Source of the DNA: DATENM01 sp045807765
Lineage (GTDB): Bacteria > Acidobacteriota > Blastocatellia > UBA7656
DNA: 64,000 nucleotides
NCBI GenBank assembly: GCA_045807765.1
Contig: JBJMGU010000220.1
Coordinates: 14,120-78,119 of the forward strand
Reading direction: 5' to 3'
Shown: one piece after another, positions 56,822-64,000 of the stretch
Position numbering within the stretch: position 1 is the first letter of the stretch
Layout: each line of letters opens with the position of its first letter
The notes under the pieces: generated by a model
Databases searched by the model: none
What the model was told of the DNA's origin: nothing
The model's input: the letters and a program-made list of their open reading frames with translations, nothing else
Program-made: the position numbers and the translations under genes

Positions 56822-57565
56822 CTACGACAAGCGCCCGTTGATGGCGGCGATCATCTCGCGCACCGCTCGTTCAAGGCCGACCAGAGCGGCCCGCGCAATG
56901 ATGTTATGGCCGATGTTCAACTCTTCAATCGGATAAATCTCGGCGATGGCCGCGACGTTGCGATAAGTCAATCCGTGGCCAGCGGCCACCTGCAAGCCCA
57001 GCTCGCCGGCGCGCTCGGCGCATTCGGTGATGCGCGTCAGCTCGGCTTCGATGTCGCTTAATCCCATCGTGCGCGTCGGGTCGGTCAGTTCGGCATAGCG
57101 CGCCGTGCAGATTTCGATCTGCTGCGCGCCGACACGTTGGCAGGCTTCAATCTGTGCGATGTCCGGGTCAACAAAAACGCTCACAAGCACGCCGGCATCA
57201 GCGATTTCAGCCGTGACGCGGCGAAGCTCCTCTTCGTGCGACACGACATCGAGGCCGCCTTCGGTCGTCACTTCGTCGGCGCGTTCCGGCACCAGCGTCG
57301 CCGCGTTCGGCTTCACCTCGCAGGCGATCTTGACCATTTCATCGGTCGCCGCCATCTCGATGTTCAGGTGCGTCTTGACGACGGCGCGCAGGGTGCGGGC
57401 GTCGTCGTCTTGAATGTGCCGGCGGTCGCCGCGTAGATGAATCGTGATGCCGTGGGCGCCTGCCATCTCGGCCAGCACTGCGGCGGCGACAACGCTCGGC
57501 TCATAGGTGCGCCGCGCCTGCCGCAGCGTCGCGATGTGATCGATGTTGACGTTGAGTCGAATCAT
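56822..57565 (-). CDS. pdxJ: Pyridoxine 5'-phosphate synthase
   Basis: 247 residues, a TIM barrel joining 1-deoxyxylulose 5-phosphate with 3-amino-2-oxopropyl phosphate in the DXP-dependent vitamin B6 pathway. LNVNIDHIATLRQARR, NIEMAAT, LVPERADEVTTEGGLDV, VSVFVDPD and AAGHGLTYRNV are conserved. In the usual HLREDRRHI motif the Glu is replaced by Gly (HLRGDRRHI). The ATG overlaps the stop of the GT2 gene upstream (TAATG on the minus strand), so the two are translationally coupled. Confidence 0.95.
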   Translation of the reverse strand: MIRLNVNIDHIATLRQARRTYEPSVVAAAVLAEMAGAHGITIHLRGDRRHIQDDDARTLRAVVKTHLNIEMAATDEMVKIACEVKPNAATLVPERADEVTTEGGLDVVSHEEELRRVTAEIADAGVLVSVFVDPDIAQIEACQRVGAQQIEICTARYAELTDPTRTMGLSDIEAELTRITECAERAGELGLQVAAGHGLTYRNVAAIAEIYPIEELNIGHNIIARAALVGLERAVREMIAAINGRLS

Positions 57566-58377
57566 TAAGGTTCTTCCGCGCCGGCCCGGCGCTCAGCCCT
57601 CGCGATGGCGCCGCCGCGCGCGATCAGGCTGTAGCGCCCCCTGATGTCGTTAAGGCGAATGCGCAGCAGATCGGTGAACATATTCAGCGAGTCGCGCATA
57701 TAATTCAGCTTACTTTGAAGCTCGCCACCTTCCGCATGATTCCAGACCACGGCGACTTCCAGCAACCGCGCGCGGCGCTTGCGGGCAATGTAGAGCACCT
57801 CAGGGTCGAAGCCGAAGCGCTCGATGCGCTGCATGGCAAAGACCGGGCGCGCCACCTCGCGGCGGAACGCCTTGAAGCCGCATTGCGTGTCTTTGAAGCG
57901 CAGGCCGGTGATCATCTGCATGAAGAAGTTGAACACTTTGCCGCCGAACTCGCGCATCGCCGGTTGATGCACGCCGATCATCTTGCGGTTGAGTGCGCGC
58001 GAGCCAAAGACGACATCGGCCTGCTCGGTGAAGATCGGTTCGAGCAGCTTGGGGGCTTCGCTGATCGGTGACGACAGATCGGCATCGGTAAATAGGATCA
58101 CTTCGCCGCGCGCTTCGCTGACGCCGCGCCGCACGCTGTAGCCTTTGCCGCGGTTCGGCGTGTTCGTAAGCAAGCGCAATTCGTGGCCGGCCTCAAGGTA
58201 AGCGGCCATGCGCTCGCCGACCACCGCCGCCGTGCGGTCTCGCGAGCCATCATTGACGACGATAACTTCAGCGCGGTAAGCCCCGTGCCGCAGAAATCCC
58301 AGCACATCGTCGAGAGTCGGGCCGATGCGGGTCGCTTCATTGTATGCCGGGATGATGATGGACAAGGCGTAGGACAT
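57565..58377 (-). CDS. Family 2 glycosyltransferase (dolichyl-phosphate glucosyltransferase-like)
   Basis: 270 residues. LSIIIPAYNEATRIGPTLDD, VIVVNDGSRDRTA, NTPNRGKGYSVRRGV, and an intact metal motif TDADLSSPISEA. GSRALNRK, MITGLRFKDTQCGFKAFRRE and FGFDPEVLYIARKR are typical of ALG5-like bacterial enzymes that load sugars on polyprenyl phosphate. No membrane helix is seen. The ATG at 58377 is preferred over the upstream GTG because MSYALSIIIPAYNE is the family start. It is coupled to pdxJ although there is no functional link. Confidence 0.9.
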   Translation of the reverse strand: MSYALSIIIPAYNEATRIGPTLDDVLGFLRHGAYRAEVIVVNDGSRDRTAAVVGERMAAYLEAGHELRLLTNTPNRGKGYSVRRGVSEARGEVILFTDADLSSPISEAPKLLEPIFTEQADVVFGSRALNRKMIGVHQPAMREFGGKVFNFFMQMITGLRFKDTQCGFKAFRREVARPVFAMQRIERFGFDPEVLYIARKRRARLLEVAVVWNHAEGGELQSKLNYMRDSLNMFTDLLRIRLNDIRGRYSLIARGGAIARAERRAGAEEP

Positions 58378-58526
58378 ATGCGTTCGATGCCACCTCAATC
58401 GTAAATCTGCAATATAGCATACCGGCTGGCGAGCGACTACCGGCAACTGGCGAGCGGCGCGAGGGTATGCTAGACTCCCTGAACTTACATGCAGCCTGCG
58501 CCATCACAAACATCAGGAGAAAGGGA

Positions 58527-59006
58527 GTGACGCGACGCGCAATCTACCCGGGCACGTTCGACCCAATGACTCAGGGCCACCTCGACATCATCGAGCGCTC
58601 GGCAAAGCTGTTTGATGAAGTGATCGTCGCCGTGCTGGTCAACCTCGACAAGCAGCCGATGTTCACCGTCGAAGAGCGCGTCGAGATGATCCGCCAGGTG
58701 GCGCGCTGGCCTAATGTGCGCGTCGGCACCTTCGCCGGATTGCTGGTAGATTACGCCATCGAGCAACAGGCGCAGGTGATCGTGCGCGGCATCCGTGCCA
58801 TCTCTGATTACGAGTACGAGTTGCAGATGGCGCTGATGAACCGGCGGCTCCAGCCGGGCGTCGAAACCGTTTTCCTGATGGCCGCAGAGGCTTATTCTTA
58901 TCTCAGCTCCCGGCTCATCAAAGAAGTCTTTAAGCTGGGAGGCTCGATCAACGGGCTGGTTCCCGAATGGGTCGAGCAGCGCATGCGAGAGAAAGTAAAG
59001 GGGTGA
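58527..59006 (+). CDS. coaD: Phosphopantetheine adenylyltransferase
   Basis: 159 residues, the normal length. The nucleotidyltransferase motif TxGH is present in AIYPGTFDPMTQGHLDII; also VRGIRAISDYEYELQMALMN, and YSYLSSRLIKEV near the C-terminus. It makes dephospho-CoA from phosphopantetheine and ATP. The start is GTG 58527, with AGGAGAAAGG upstream and the family N-terminus (MTRRAIYPG) directly following. The repeat region at 59005 begins at its stop codon. Confidence 0.95.
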   Translation: MTRRAIYPGTFDPMTQGHLDIIERSAKLFDEVIVAVLVNLDKQPMFTVEERVEMIRQVARWPNVRVGTFAGLLVDYAIEQQAQVIVRGIRAISDYEYELQMALMNRRLQPGVETVFLMAAEAYSYLSSRLIKEVFKLGGSINGLVPEWVEQRMREKVKG

Positions 59007-59100
59007 AGGAAACAGGAAGCAGGAGGCAGGAAGCAGGAAGCAGGGCAGAAGATTGTGGCTGCCTGTCTCCTGCCTCCTGCCGCCTGCCGCCTGCCTCCTC
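59005..59100. repeat. GGAAGCA/CAGGAGG-type inverted repeat
   Basis: Seven-base units of type CAGGAAG/CAGGAGG are repeated six or so times in the left arm (59005-59048) and inverted as CTGCCTC/CTGCCGC units in the right arm (59059-59100). A sample perfect stem is 59019-59030 with 59069-59080. It begins in the stop codon of coaD and its right arm ends about eight bases before the aminotransferase ATG, replacing any Shine-Dalgarno. Confidence 0.88.
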
Positions 59101-59108
59101 GTAATCAA

Positions 59109-60302
59109 ATGAAGCAAGCTGAATTCAAGGAATCGGCCTATGTGGCCGACATGACCGTCTCATCAACGCTCGCCGTGCTGGTGGCCGCCGAGCGGTTGCG
59201 CGCTCAAGGCGTCGAAGTAATCGATCTGGGAGCGGGCGAGCCGGACTTTCCGACGCCGGAAAACATCAAGCAAGCGGCGCACAAGGCGCTCGATCAAAAC
59301 TTCACGCGCTACACCGCGACCAGCGGCATCGCGCCTCTGCGCAAAGCGATTGTCGATCTGCTCAAGCGCGACTTCGGCAGCGACTCCGACCCGGCGCAGG
59401 TCATCGTCACCATCGGCGGCAAGCAGGCCATCTTTAATGCGATGGCGACGCTCCTTAACCCCGACGACGAGGTGCTGATTCCCGCGCCTTACTGGGTGAC
59501 GTTTCCAGAGATTGCCCGCTTCCTGCGCACACAGCCCGTCATCATCGATACCGAGGCGAATCACTTCGGGCTTACTGCCGAGATGGTAAGCGCCGCCATC
59601 AGCCGGCGCACAAAGTTGCTCATTCTCAATTCACCCAACAATCCAACAGGGCGCATCATCCCGCCCGACGAGTTTCGCAAGATCGTCGAAGTGGCGGCGA
59701 GCCGCGATGTCTGGGTGATCAGTGATGAATGTTACCTTTACTTCGCTTACCCGCCGGCGACGCCATTCACCGCCGGCCAGTTGCCGGCAGAGCTGCGCGA
59801 GCGGCTGATGATCTGCGGCTCGTTTTCCAAGTCGCATGCCATGACCGGCTGGCGGCTGGGATTTGGCCTGGGGCCGCAGGCGTGGATTCAGGCGATGCTT
59901 AAGGTGCAGAGCCATTCGACCTCGAACGCGAATTCGATCACGCAGATGGCAGCCATCGAAGCGGCCAACGGCTCGCAGGCTTCCATTCATGAGATGGTCG
60001 CCGAGTATCAGCGGCGGCGCGACTGGCTGGTGCCGGCGCTCAACGACATTCCTGGCGTCACCTGTGACTTGCCGGAAGGCGCTTTCTACGTCATGCCGAA
60101 TATCAAAGGATTGCTTGGCAGGCGCGTCAAGACTTCGGCGGAGCTTGCCCGCGTGTTGCTCGAAGAGAAAGGCGTGGCGCTGACTGCCGGCTCGGCTTTC
60201 GGGATTGAAGGATACCTCAGGATTTCTTACGCCAACTCGCTGGAGATGATTCGCGAAGGGGTGCGGCGTATCAGTGAGACCGCGCAGGAATTGCGTGGGT
60301 AA
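59109..60302 (+). CDS. Class I aminotransferase (aspartate aminotransferase type)
   Basis: 397 residues, PLP fold-type I. LGAGEPDFPTPENIKQAA, YTATSGIAPLRKAI, then LNSPNNPTGRI, VISDECYLYFAYP and the PLP lysine K241 in GSFSKSHAMTGWRLGFGL; C-terminal YLRISYANSLEMI. This is the AspB/AspC Ib-subgroup pattern, transferring amino groups between aspartate and 2-oxoglutarate, though prephenate or other substrates are possible. The start ATG 59109 has no ribosome site because the repeat arm fills the leader; a GTG upstream (59055) would read through the repeat and looks false. Confidence 0.93.
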   Translation: MKQAEFKESAYVADMTVSSTLAVLVAAERLRAQGVEVIDLGAGEPDFPTPENIKQAAHKALDQNFTRYTATSGIAPLRKAIVDLLKRDFGSDSDPAQVIVTIGGKQAIFNAMATLLNPDDEVLIPAPYWVTFPEIARFLRTQPVIIDTEANHFGLTAEMVSAAISRRTKLLILNSPNNPTGRIIPPDEFRKIVEVAASRDVWVISDECYLYFAYPPATPFTAGQLPAELRERLMICGSFSKSHAMTGWRLGFGLGPQAWIQAMLKVQSHSTSNANSITQMAAIEAANGSQASIHEMVAEYQRRRDWLVPALNDIPGVTCDLPEGAFYVMPNIKGLLGRRVKTSAELARVLLEEKGVALTAGSAFGIEGYLRISYANSLEMIREGVRRISETAQELRG

Positions 60303-60400
60303 CAATCACAGCAACCACCCGGCAGTAACGACGGGATCGAAGGATCAAACAAAAGCTCTCCGTCCTCACCCTTGGTGGCGCGGAGCAGAAAGGCTTAAGT

Positions 60401-60446
60401 GACGGCGGGCCACCGGGCAATATAAGCAGGCCGGTTGCTCGCCGTC
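60401..60446. other. Stable 16-bp hairpin between convergent genes
   Basis: Bases 60401-60416 (GACGGCGGGCCACCGG) pair with 60431-60446 with one mismatch and one G-U, around a 14-base loop (GCAATATAAGCAGG). It lies between the aminotransferase gene (plus) and a small membrane protein gene (minus). No T-run follows on either strand. It could be a Rho-dependent stop, mRNA-end protection or a structured RNA. Confidence 0.6.
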
Positions 60447-60492
60447 GGTTACAGTCAAAGCATCGCTAGCCGTTTTCAAAAGCCGAAATCGC

Positions 60493-60708
60493 TTAGAACT
60501 TGGTGATGCTGATATCCTGGTCAGCCTCGGCGCGGAATCTCTTGAAGAAGAAGACCGCAAAGCAAACCAACGCGACGGCAAAGCAAGTTCCTCCGAGAAT
60601 CAGATCGGATCGGCTCGCAGGCGGGGGTGACGGGTACAGATACCTGTAGATAAAGAACGATCCGACGCCAATCCCAATGACACCCAGAAGCAAGAGTAGT
60701 TTATTCAT
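60493..60708 (-). CDS. Small two-helix membrane protein; function unknown
   Basis: 71 residues: N-terminal helix (KLLLLLGVIGIGVGSFFIY), a short loop with SPPPASRSDLILGG, a second helix (TCFAVALVCFAVFFF) and a charged tail ending DISITKF. GAGGAGGAG sits directly before ATG 60708, giving strong support for translation. An overlapping open frame on the same strand (60366-60581) looks like a shadow. Confidence 0.75.
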   Translation of the reverse strand: MNKLLLLLGVIGIGVGSFFIYRYLYPSPPPASRSDLILGGTCFAVALVCFAVFFFKRFRAEADQDISITKF

Positions 60709-60873
60709 GGCTCCTCCTCAGTGATTGTAGAACGCCCGTACTACTCGGTGTGGATGCGCTGCAAATGCTAAACCCCTGCGACTGCGATTATACACGAATC
60801 CTTCGGTGACGAGAACCCCTGGCCGCTTTCGGCACAACGATTTCTGACCTCACCACGATCCGCGTTGAAACTT

Positions 60874-61860
60874 TCACGGCTGAAAGAGCTGGGCGCTGCG
60901 GCTCGCTTGAATCAGCGTGCAGGCCAGCTCGTAAACTTCATCGGCGCTGACGCGAAGCCGTGACGCGCCGCGCACGAGGCGATGAAAATCCGAGGCCGGG
61001 CGCGCGGCGCTCTGGTTTTCGACGATCTCGATCACCGGGGTGCCGGCTTCTGTCGCCATCCTCGCGACGCCTGAGGCGTCTGTGACCACGAGACTGGCCC
61101 GCGCCACCGTGGCGGCAAGCTGAAGGGCGCGCGGCGCCGCTAGCTTGATCGCCGTCTTCGGCAGCAATGGGCCTACAGCCGTCGTGAATGACTGATCGCC
61201 CGGCTCGCTTAGAGCCACCACGCGGCCGCTGAAGGCATTGGTCAGTCGCTGCCCGATCTCGCCGAAGGCGCTCACAGGCCAGCCGCTCTCATGGCCCACG
61301 GCAGCCGCATAGAGCGCGACGAGCGGTTCGCCGCCGCGCGAGCCGCTGCGTTCGAGCAGCTTCTCGAATTGCGCATGTTCTTCGGTGGGGACGATGATGC
61401 CGAGCCGCTCGTCGCGCAGCTCGACGCCCACTTGGCGCAGCACTGCTTCATAACTGCCGCCGCCGTTTCGCGGGCCGCGCGTCAATAGCTCAAGCAGGCG
61501 CGGCAACCGCGTCGGCATCACCGTGCGCGCCCGCACCACCAGACGTGACAGCACCTGCGTGTCGAGCTTCGGCGAAAAATCGAGCACCAGGTCATAGTCG
61601 CGCCGCCGCGCACGTTTGAACAGGCGCACCAGTCGCTTCAGGCCGTCGCCGCCTTCATGCAGCTTGATGACGCCGAGGTCAATCGTTTCGTCGGCCAGGC
61701 GCGCGGCCATCAACAATTCGCTAACGCCTGTGGCTGCCGCGACGGCGACGAACGTCTGTGGCATGGCAATCCTGAGCGCACGGATTGCCGCCAGCAGCAT
61801 CAGCGAATCGGCGAACGGCGCGGTGTCTATCGCCAGAATAGCGCGCGGAGTTGGTTGCAT
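60874..61860 (-). CDS. Family 9 glycosyltransferase (heptosyltransferase-like)
   Basis: 328 residues. ILAIDTAPFADSLMLLAAIR replaces the typical glycine-rich N-terminal loop of GT9 (GDxxL), so the acceptor-side motif is altered. LVLDFSPKLDTQVLSRLV, LVALYAAAVGHESGWPVSAF and ASLVVTDASGVARMATEAGTPVIEI correspond to the GT-B fold of ADP-heptose:LPS heptosyltransferases. The second half is better conserved than the first, so the donor may not be ADP-heptose. Start ATG 61860 begins right at the fold; TTG 61923 is the other candidate. Divergent from the antiporter gene. Confidence 0.75.
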   Translation of the reverse strand: MQPTPRAILAIDTAPFADSLMLLAAIRALRIAMPQTFVAVAAATGVSELLMAARLADETIDLGVIKLHEGGDGLKRLVRLFKRARRRDYDLVLDFSPKLDTQVLSRLVVRARTVMPTRLPRLLELLTRGPRNGGGSYEAVLRQVGVELRDERLGIIVPTEEHAQFEKLLERSGSRGGEPLVALYAAAVGHESGWPVSAFGEIGQRLTNAFSGRVVALSEPGDQSFTTAVGPLLPKTAIKLAAPRALQLAATVARASLVVTDASGVARMATEAGTPVIEIVENQSAARPASDFHRLVRGASRLRVSADEVYELACTLIQASRSAQLFQP

Positions 61861-61933
61861 AACGTCATAGCCTACGCCTTGCGGCGGCGAATTGTTCTTC
61901 GACGGCCTCCTTGCCTTCGTCAATAGATTATCG

Positions 61934-61946
61934 CAGTATCATACTG
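61934..61946. promoter_or_regulatory. Palindrome CAGTAT-C-ATACTG between divergent genes
   Basis: A perfect 6-base inverted repeat with a one-base centre, 52 bases before the antiporter start and just upstream of the GT9 gene. It is a plausible operator, but no known binding-site family is recognised. Confidence 0.35.
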
Positions 61947-61997
61947 AAAATCTTAGCGGTCGCGTTGCTTGAATGACATTGTAAAGAGAGAGTTGAC

Positions 61998-63236
61998 TTG
62001 GAAAGTTTCATTCGCCCTGCCTTGCTGTCGGTGACCGCCGGTCACGGTAACATTCTGCTGGCACTATTCATCGCGCTGCTGGCGGCCAAGCTGCTGGCCG
62101 AGTTGTTCGAGCGCTTGCGCCAGCCGGCGGTGGTCGGCGAAGTCCTGGCCGGCATTCTCATTGGCCCGGCGCTGCTCAACTGGGTGCAGCCAACCCCTGT
62201 GCTGGATGCGCTGGCGGAAATCGGCGTTATCTTTCTGCTCTTCACGGTCGGGCTTGAAACGCGACCGAGCGATATCTTCAAAGTTGGCACCACGGCGCTG
62301 ACCTCGGCCATCCTCGGCGTCATTGTGCCTTTCATTGCCGGCTGGGCGCTGCTGTCGCTGTGGCCCGGATACTCGCGTGTCGAAGCGATCTTTATGGGCG
62401 CGGCGATGGTGGCGACCTCTGTAGGGATCACGGCGCGTGTGTTGTCGGGCCTTGGGTTGATTACCGCTGAAGCCAGTCGCGTCATTCTGGCCGCGGCAGT
62501 GATTGACGATATCATCGGCTTGCTAGTGCTTGCCGTCGTCAGCAGCTTGGCTGAAGGGCATGTCAACTATCTGCACCTGGCGCTGACGGCAGGGCTGGCC
62601 GTTGGCTTCACTGTATTCACCATCACACTGGGCGCACGCGTCGTCAAGCGCGTCAAGCAACCTGTCCACGACCTGCGGATCACCCATTCGCTGCTGATCT
62701 TCGCGCTCATTCTCTGCTTCGGGCTGGCGGCAGTCGCCAGCTTCATCGGCATCGCCGGAATCATCGGCGCATTCCTTGCGGGCGTGGCGCTCTCGGAGAT
62801 CACAGACGGCACGTCGCTGCACCAGCAATCCGAGGCGCTGAGCGAATTCCTGACGCCCTTCTTTCTTGTCACCATCGGCATGAAACTCGACTTGGCGATC
62901 TTCCTGTCGCCGAATGTCGTCCTGCTCACAGCGGTGATCGTCGCGCTGGCTATCACTTCGAAACTAATCGGCTGCGGCATTGGCGCTCTCGGCATGGGCA
63001 GGCGGCGCGCTTTGCAAGTGGGAGTAGGGATGATTCCGCGCGGTGAAGTCGGTATCGTCGTCGCGCAGATCGGTCTGTCGCTGACCGGCAACCATGCGCT
63101 CTACGGTCTGGTTGTCGCGATGGCGGTGATTACGACACTTGCCGCGCCGCCGCTGATTCGCCTGACCTTCAAAGGCGAGCCCGTGACGGCTCAAGACAGC
63201 GAAGAGGCCAGCGAGTTACAACACGAGCTGAGATAG
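61998..63236 (+). CDS. CPA2-family cation/proton antiporter (NapA type)
   Basis: 412 residues, about twelve or thirteen membrane helices. VVGEVLAGILIGPALL and FLLFTVGLETRPSDIF open the first repeat; AAAVIDDIIGLLVLAVV holds the ion-binding Asp-Asp pair expected for electrogenic Na+/H+ exchange (K+/H+ antiporters of the Kef type usually have Gln-Asp). Later GIAGIIGAFLAGVALSEI and GRRRALQVGVGMIPRGEVGI are conserved. There is no C-terminal TrkA-N or universal-stress domain; the tail is short and acidic. The start is TTG 61998 with GAGAG upstream. Confidence 0.9.
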   Translation: MESFIRPALLSVTAGHGNILLALFIALLAAKLLAELFERLRQPAVVGEVLAGILIGPALLNWVQPTPVLDALAEIGVIFLLFTVGLETRPSDIFKVGTTALTSAILGVIVPFIAGWALLSLWPGYSRVEAIFMGAAMVATSVGITARVLSGLGLITAEASRVILAAAVIDDIIGLLVLAVVSSLAEGHVNYLHLALTAGLAVGFTVFTITLGARVVKRVKQPVHDLRITHSLLIFALILCFGLAAVASFIGIAGIIGAFLAGVALSEITDGTSLHQQSEALSEFLTPFFLVTIGMKLDLAIFLSPNVVLLTAVIVALAITSKLIGCGIGALGMGRRRALQVGVGMIPRGEVGIVVAQIGLSLTGNHALYGLVVAMAVITTLAAPPLIRLTFKGEPVTAQDSEEASELQHELR

Positions 63237-63324
63237 CCCAGGTCAATCTACCACTCACCCGCCTGATGGCAATGCCGCTGTAAGCCACACCAGATCAGGG
63301 CCAAGCACCGGGAAAAGCTAAAGA

Positions 63325-63355
63325 ATAAAAAGAGGGCCGCATTGCTGCGGCCCTC
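63325..63355 (-). terminator. Rho-independent terminator of the IPT/TIG protein gene
   Basis: Ten-base perfect stem GAGGGCCGCA / TGCGGCCCTC (63332-63341 with 63346-63355) with a four-base loop. On the minus strand it is followed by TTTTTATTC. It would act for the minus-strand gene ending at 63413. Confidence 0.85.
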
Positions 63356-63372
63356 GGTTGATGCTTGTGCAT

Positions 63373-63402
63373 CCGCGAGGAAGGCCTCAGCCTTCCTCGC
63401 GG
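63373..63402. repeat. Perfect 12-bp hairpin in the 3' UTR of the IPT/TIG gene
   Basis: CCGCGAGGAAGG (63373-63384) and CCTTCCTCGCGG (63391-63402) are exact complements around CCTCAG. It lies between the stop codon (63413) and the terminator. It could stabilise the mRNA end. Confidence 0.8.
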
Positions 63403-63412
63403 CGCGAAGCGG

Positions 63413-64000
63413 TTAGTTAGTCGGGCAGGACTTGTTGCAGAAGAACGCTGATGAAGAGCCGCCGGAAGTACCCGGGTTCGTCACGACGATGTTCCCAGGC
63501 AACTGGCCGCAGATCTTCTTGATCAGGCGAATCGTTCTGAAACTGGTAGTTGAGCCAGGCTCAAGTTCGATGAACTTGACCTTCTTCGGTGCCACACCAC
63601 CGATCGTTACGGTCGCACCTTGCTTGATGTTGGAACCAAAGACATCAAGGAAGAAGGCGCCGGTCGTTTGACGACCGAGGTCGCAACCGTTGACCAGCGG
63701 AATGTCAGGAAGCGGCGGGCAACCCGGCGTACCCGGCGGGCAGACCACCGGAATATTGGAGTTGCAGGTGAAGGTGACCTGTATGCCTTGCTCATTGCCA
63801 AGCGTACAGCCCGCCGGCTCACCCGTGATCGCCGCCGTCCGGTTCCGGCTCACTCCACCCGGTCCTTGCACGAAGATCAAGAACGTCTTCCCGGCATTCG
63901 CACTGCCGAAGTTGAAGAACGCATCGATCAGGTTCGCGTTGATCACCACAAACGGTGCCGCATTGATCCGGTTCGCCGTGTTCCCGCGCTCCAGCGCGAA
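63413..64000 (-). CDS. Surface protein with IPT/TIG-like domains (C-terminal part, 5' end outside window)
   Basis: At least 195 residues are visible, reading open to the window edge. Immunoglobulin-like (IPT/TIG) features: NAGKTFLIFVQGPGGVSRN, then FGSNIKQGATVTIGGVAPKK with TSFRTIRLIK and PGNIVVTNPG. Several cysteines (GCTLGN, TFTCNSNI, VVCPPGTPGCPP, NGCDLG, KKICGQ, FCNKSCPTN) may form disulfides, which implies export. Such repeats build extracellular structural or binding proteins, and long arrays of them are common in Acidobacteriota. The last residues are SCPTN. Confidence 0.7.
   Translation of the reverse strand, partial: FALERGNTANRINAAPFVVINANLIDAFFNFGSANAGKTFLIFVQGPGGVSRNRTAAITGEPAGCTLGNEQGIQVTFTCNSNIPVVCPPGTPGCPPLPDIPLVNGCDLGRQTTGAFFLDVFGSNIKQGATVTIGGVAPKKVKFIELEPGSTTSFRTIRLIKKICGQLPGNIVVTNPGTSGGSSSAFFCNKSCPTN

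Overview
The window is about 62% GC by eye, densely coded and on both strands. It reads as ordinary chromosome of a Gram-negative, diderm bacterium. An outer-membrane assembly cluster, an IPT/TIG-type surface protein, a DUF5916 barrel protein, a VWFA protein of the acidobacterial type and several NDP-sugar and glycosyltransferase genes point to the phylum Acidobacteriota, perhaps class Blastocatellia. That placement is inference from gene content. I saw no rRNA, tRNA, CRISPR array, prophage or insertion sequence.

Layout. 1-9.7 kb: ribBA, then a coupled outer-membrane biogenesis operon (tamB, an Omp85 protein with about seven POTRA domains, a SurA-like chaperone). 9.7-13.3 kb (minus): a GT39-type glycosyltransferase overlapping an M3 oligopeptidase. 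13.5-18.3 kb: purF and purM with two small genes between them, then a zinc-ribbon membrane protein. 18.4-20.8 kb: a sugar dehydrogenase/acetyltransferase pair, then a small protein and an ArsC-family protein on minus. 20.9-26.1 kb: an MBL-fold exonuclease with ligA, then potA-potB without potC or potD. 26.3-30.8 kb: a carbamoyltransferase, a sugar epimerase, an HDAC-like deacetylase and a LolD-like ATPase. 31-37 kb: DUF5916 protein, coiled-coil protein, VWFA protein, hemW. 37-42.1 kb: a 1694-residue secreted protein joining a CSLREA/beta-helix region to a gingipain-type C25 peptidase domain. 42.4-48.1 kb: epimerase, GT2, a second coiled-coil protein, recQ, rho. 48.2-64 kb: Ntn hydrolase, asnS, LOG-type hydrolase, lytic transglycosylase, arginase, ddl, pdxJ, GT2, coaD, aminotransferase, GT9, a CPA2 antiporter and the end of an IPT/TIG surface protein.

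The most unusual feature is a set of intergenic inverted repeats. Each arm is built from short tandem units of about 6 to 11 bp. The unit sequence differs from locus to locus, but the architecture is shared: a purine-rich arm on the 5' side, a unique core, then the pyrimidine-rich complementary arm. Eight clear examples occur in 60 kb. Two of them lie inside the reading frames of the Omp85 and SurA-like genes and encode the residues just before the signal-peptide core.

Other points of note: a RibBA whose GTP cyclohydrolase II half lacks two of three zinc cysteines; a LigA insert carrying a candidate beta-clamp-binding motif; a Rho without its N-terminal domain; two genes with TATAAT exactly six bases before the start codon (candidate leaderless mRNAs); and a coiled-coil family grown by 21-bp (one-heptad) duplications. 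No complete new defence or metabolic system was recognised.
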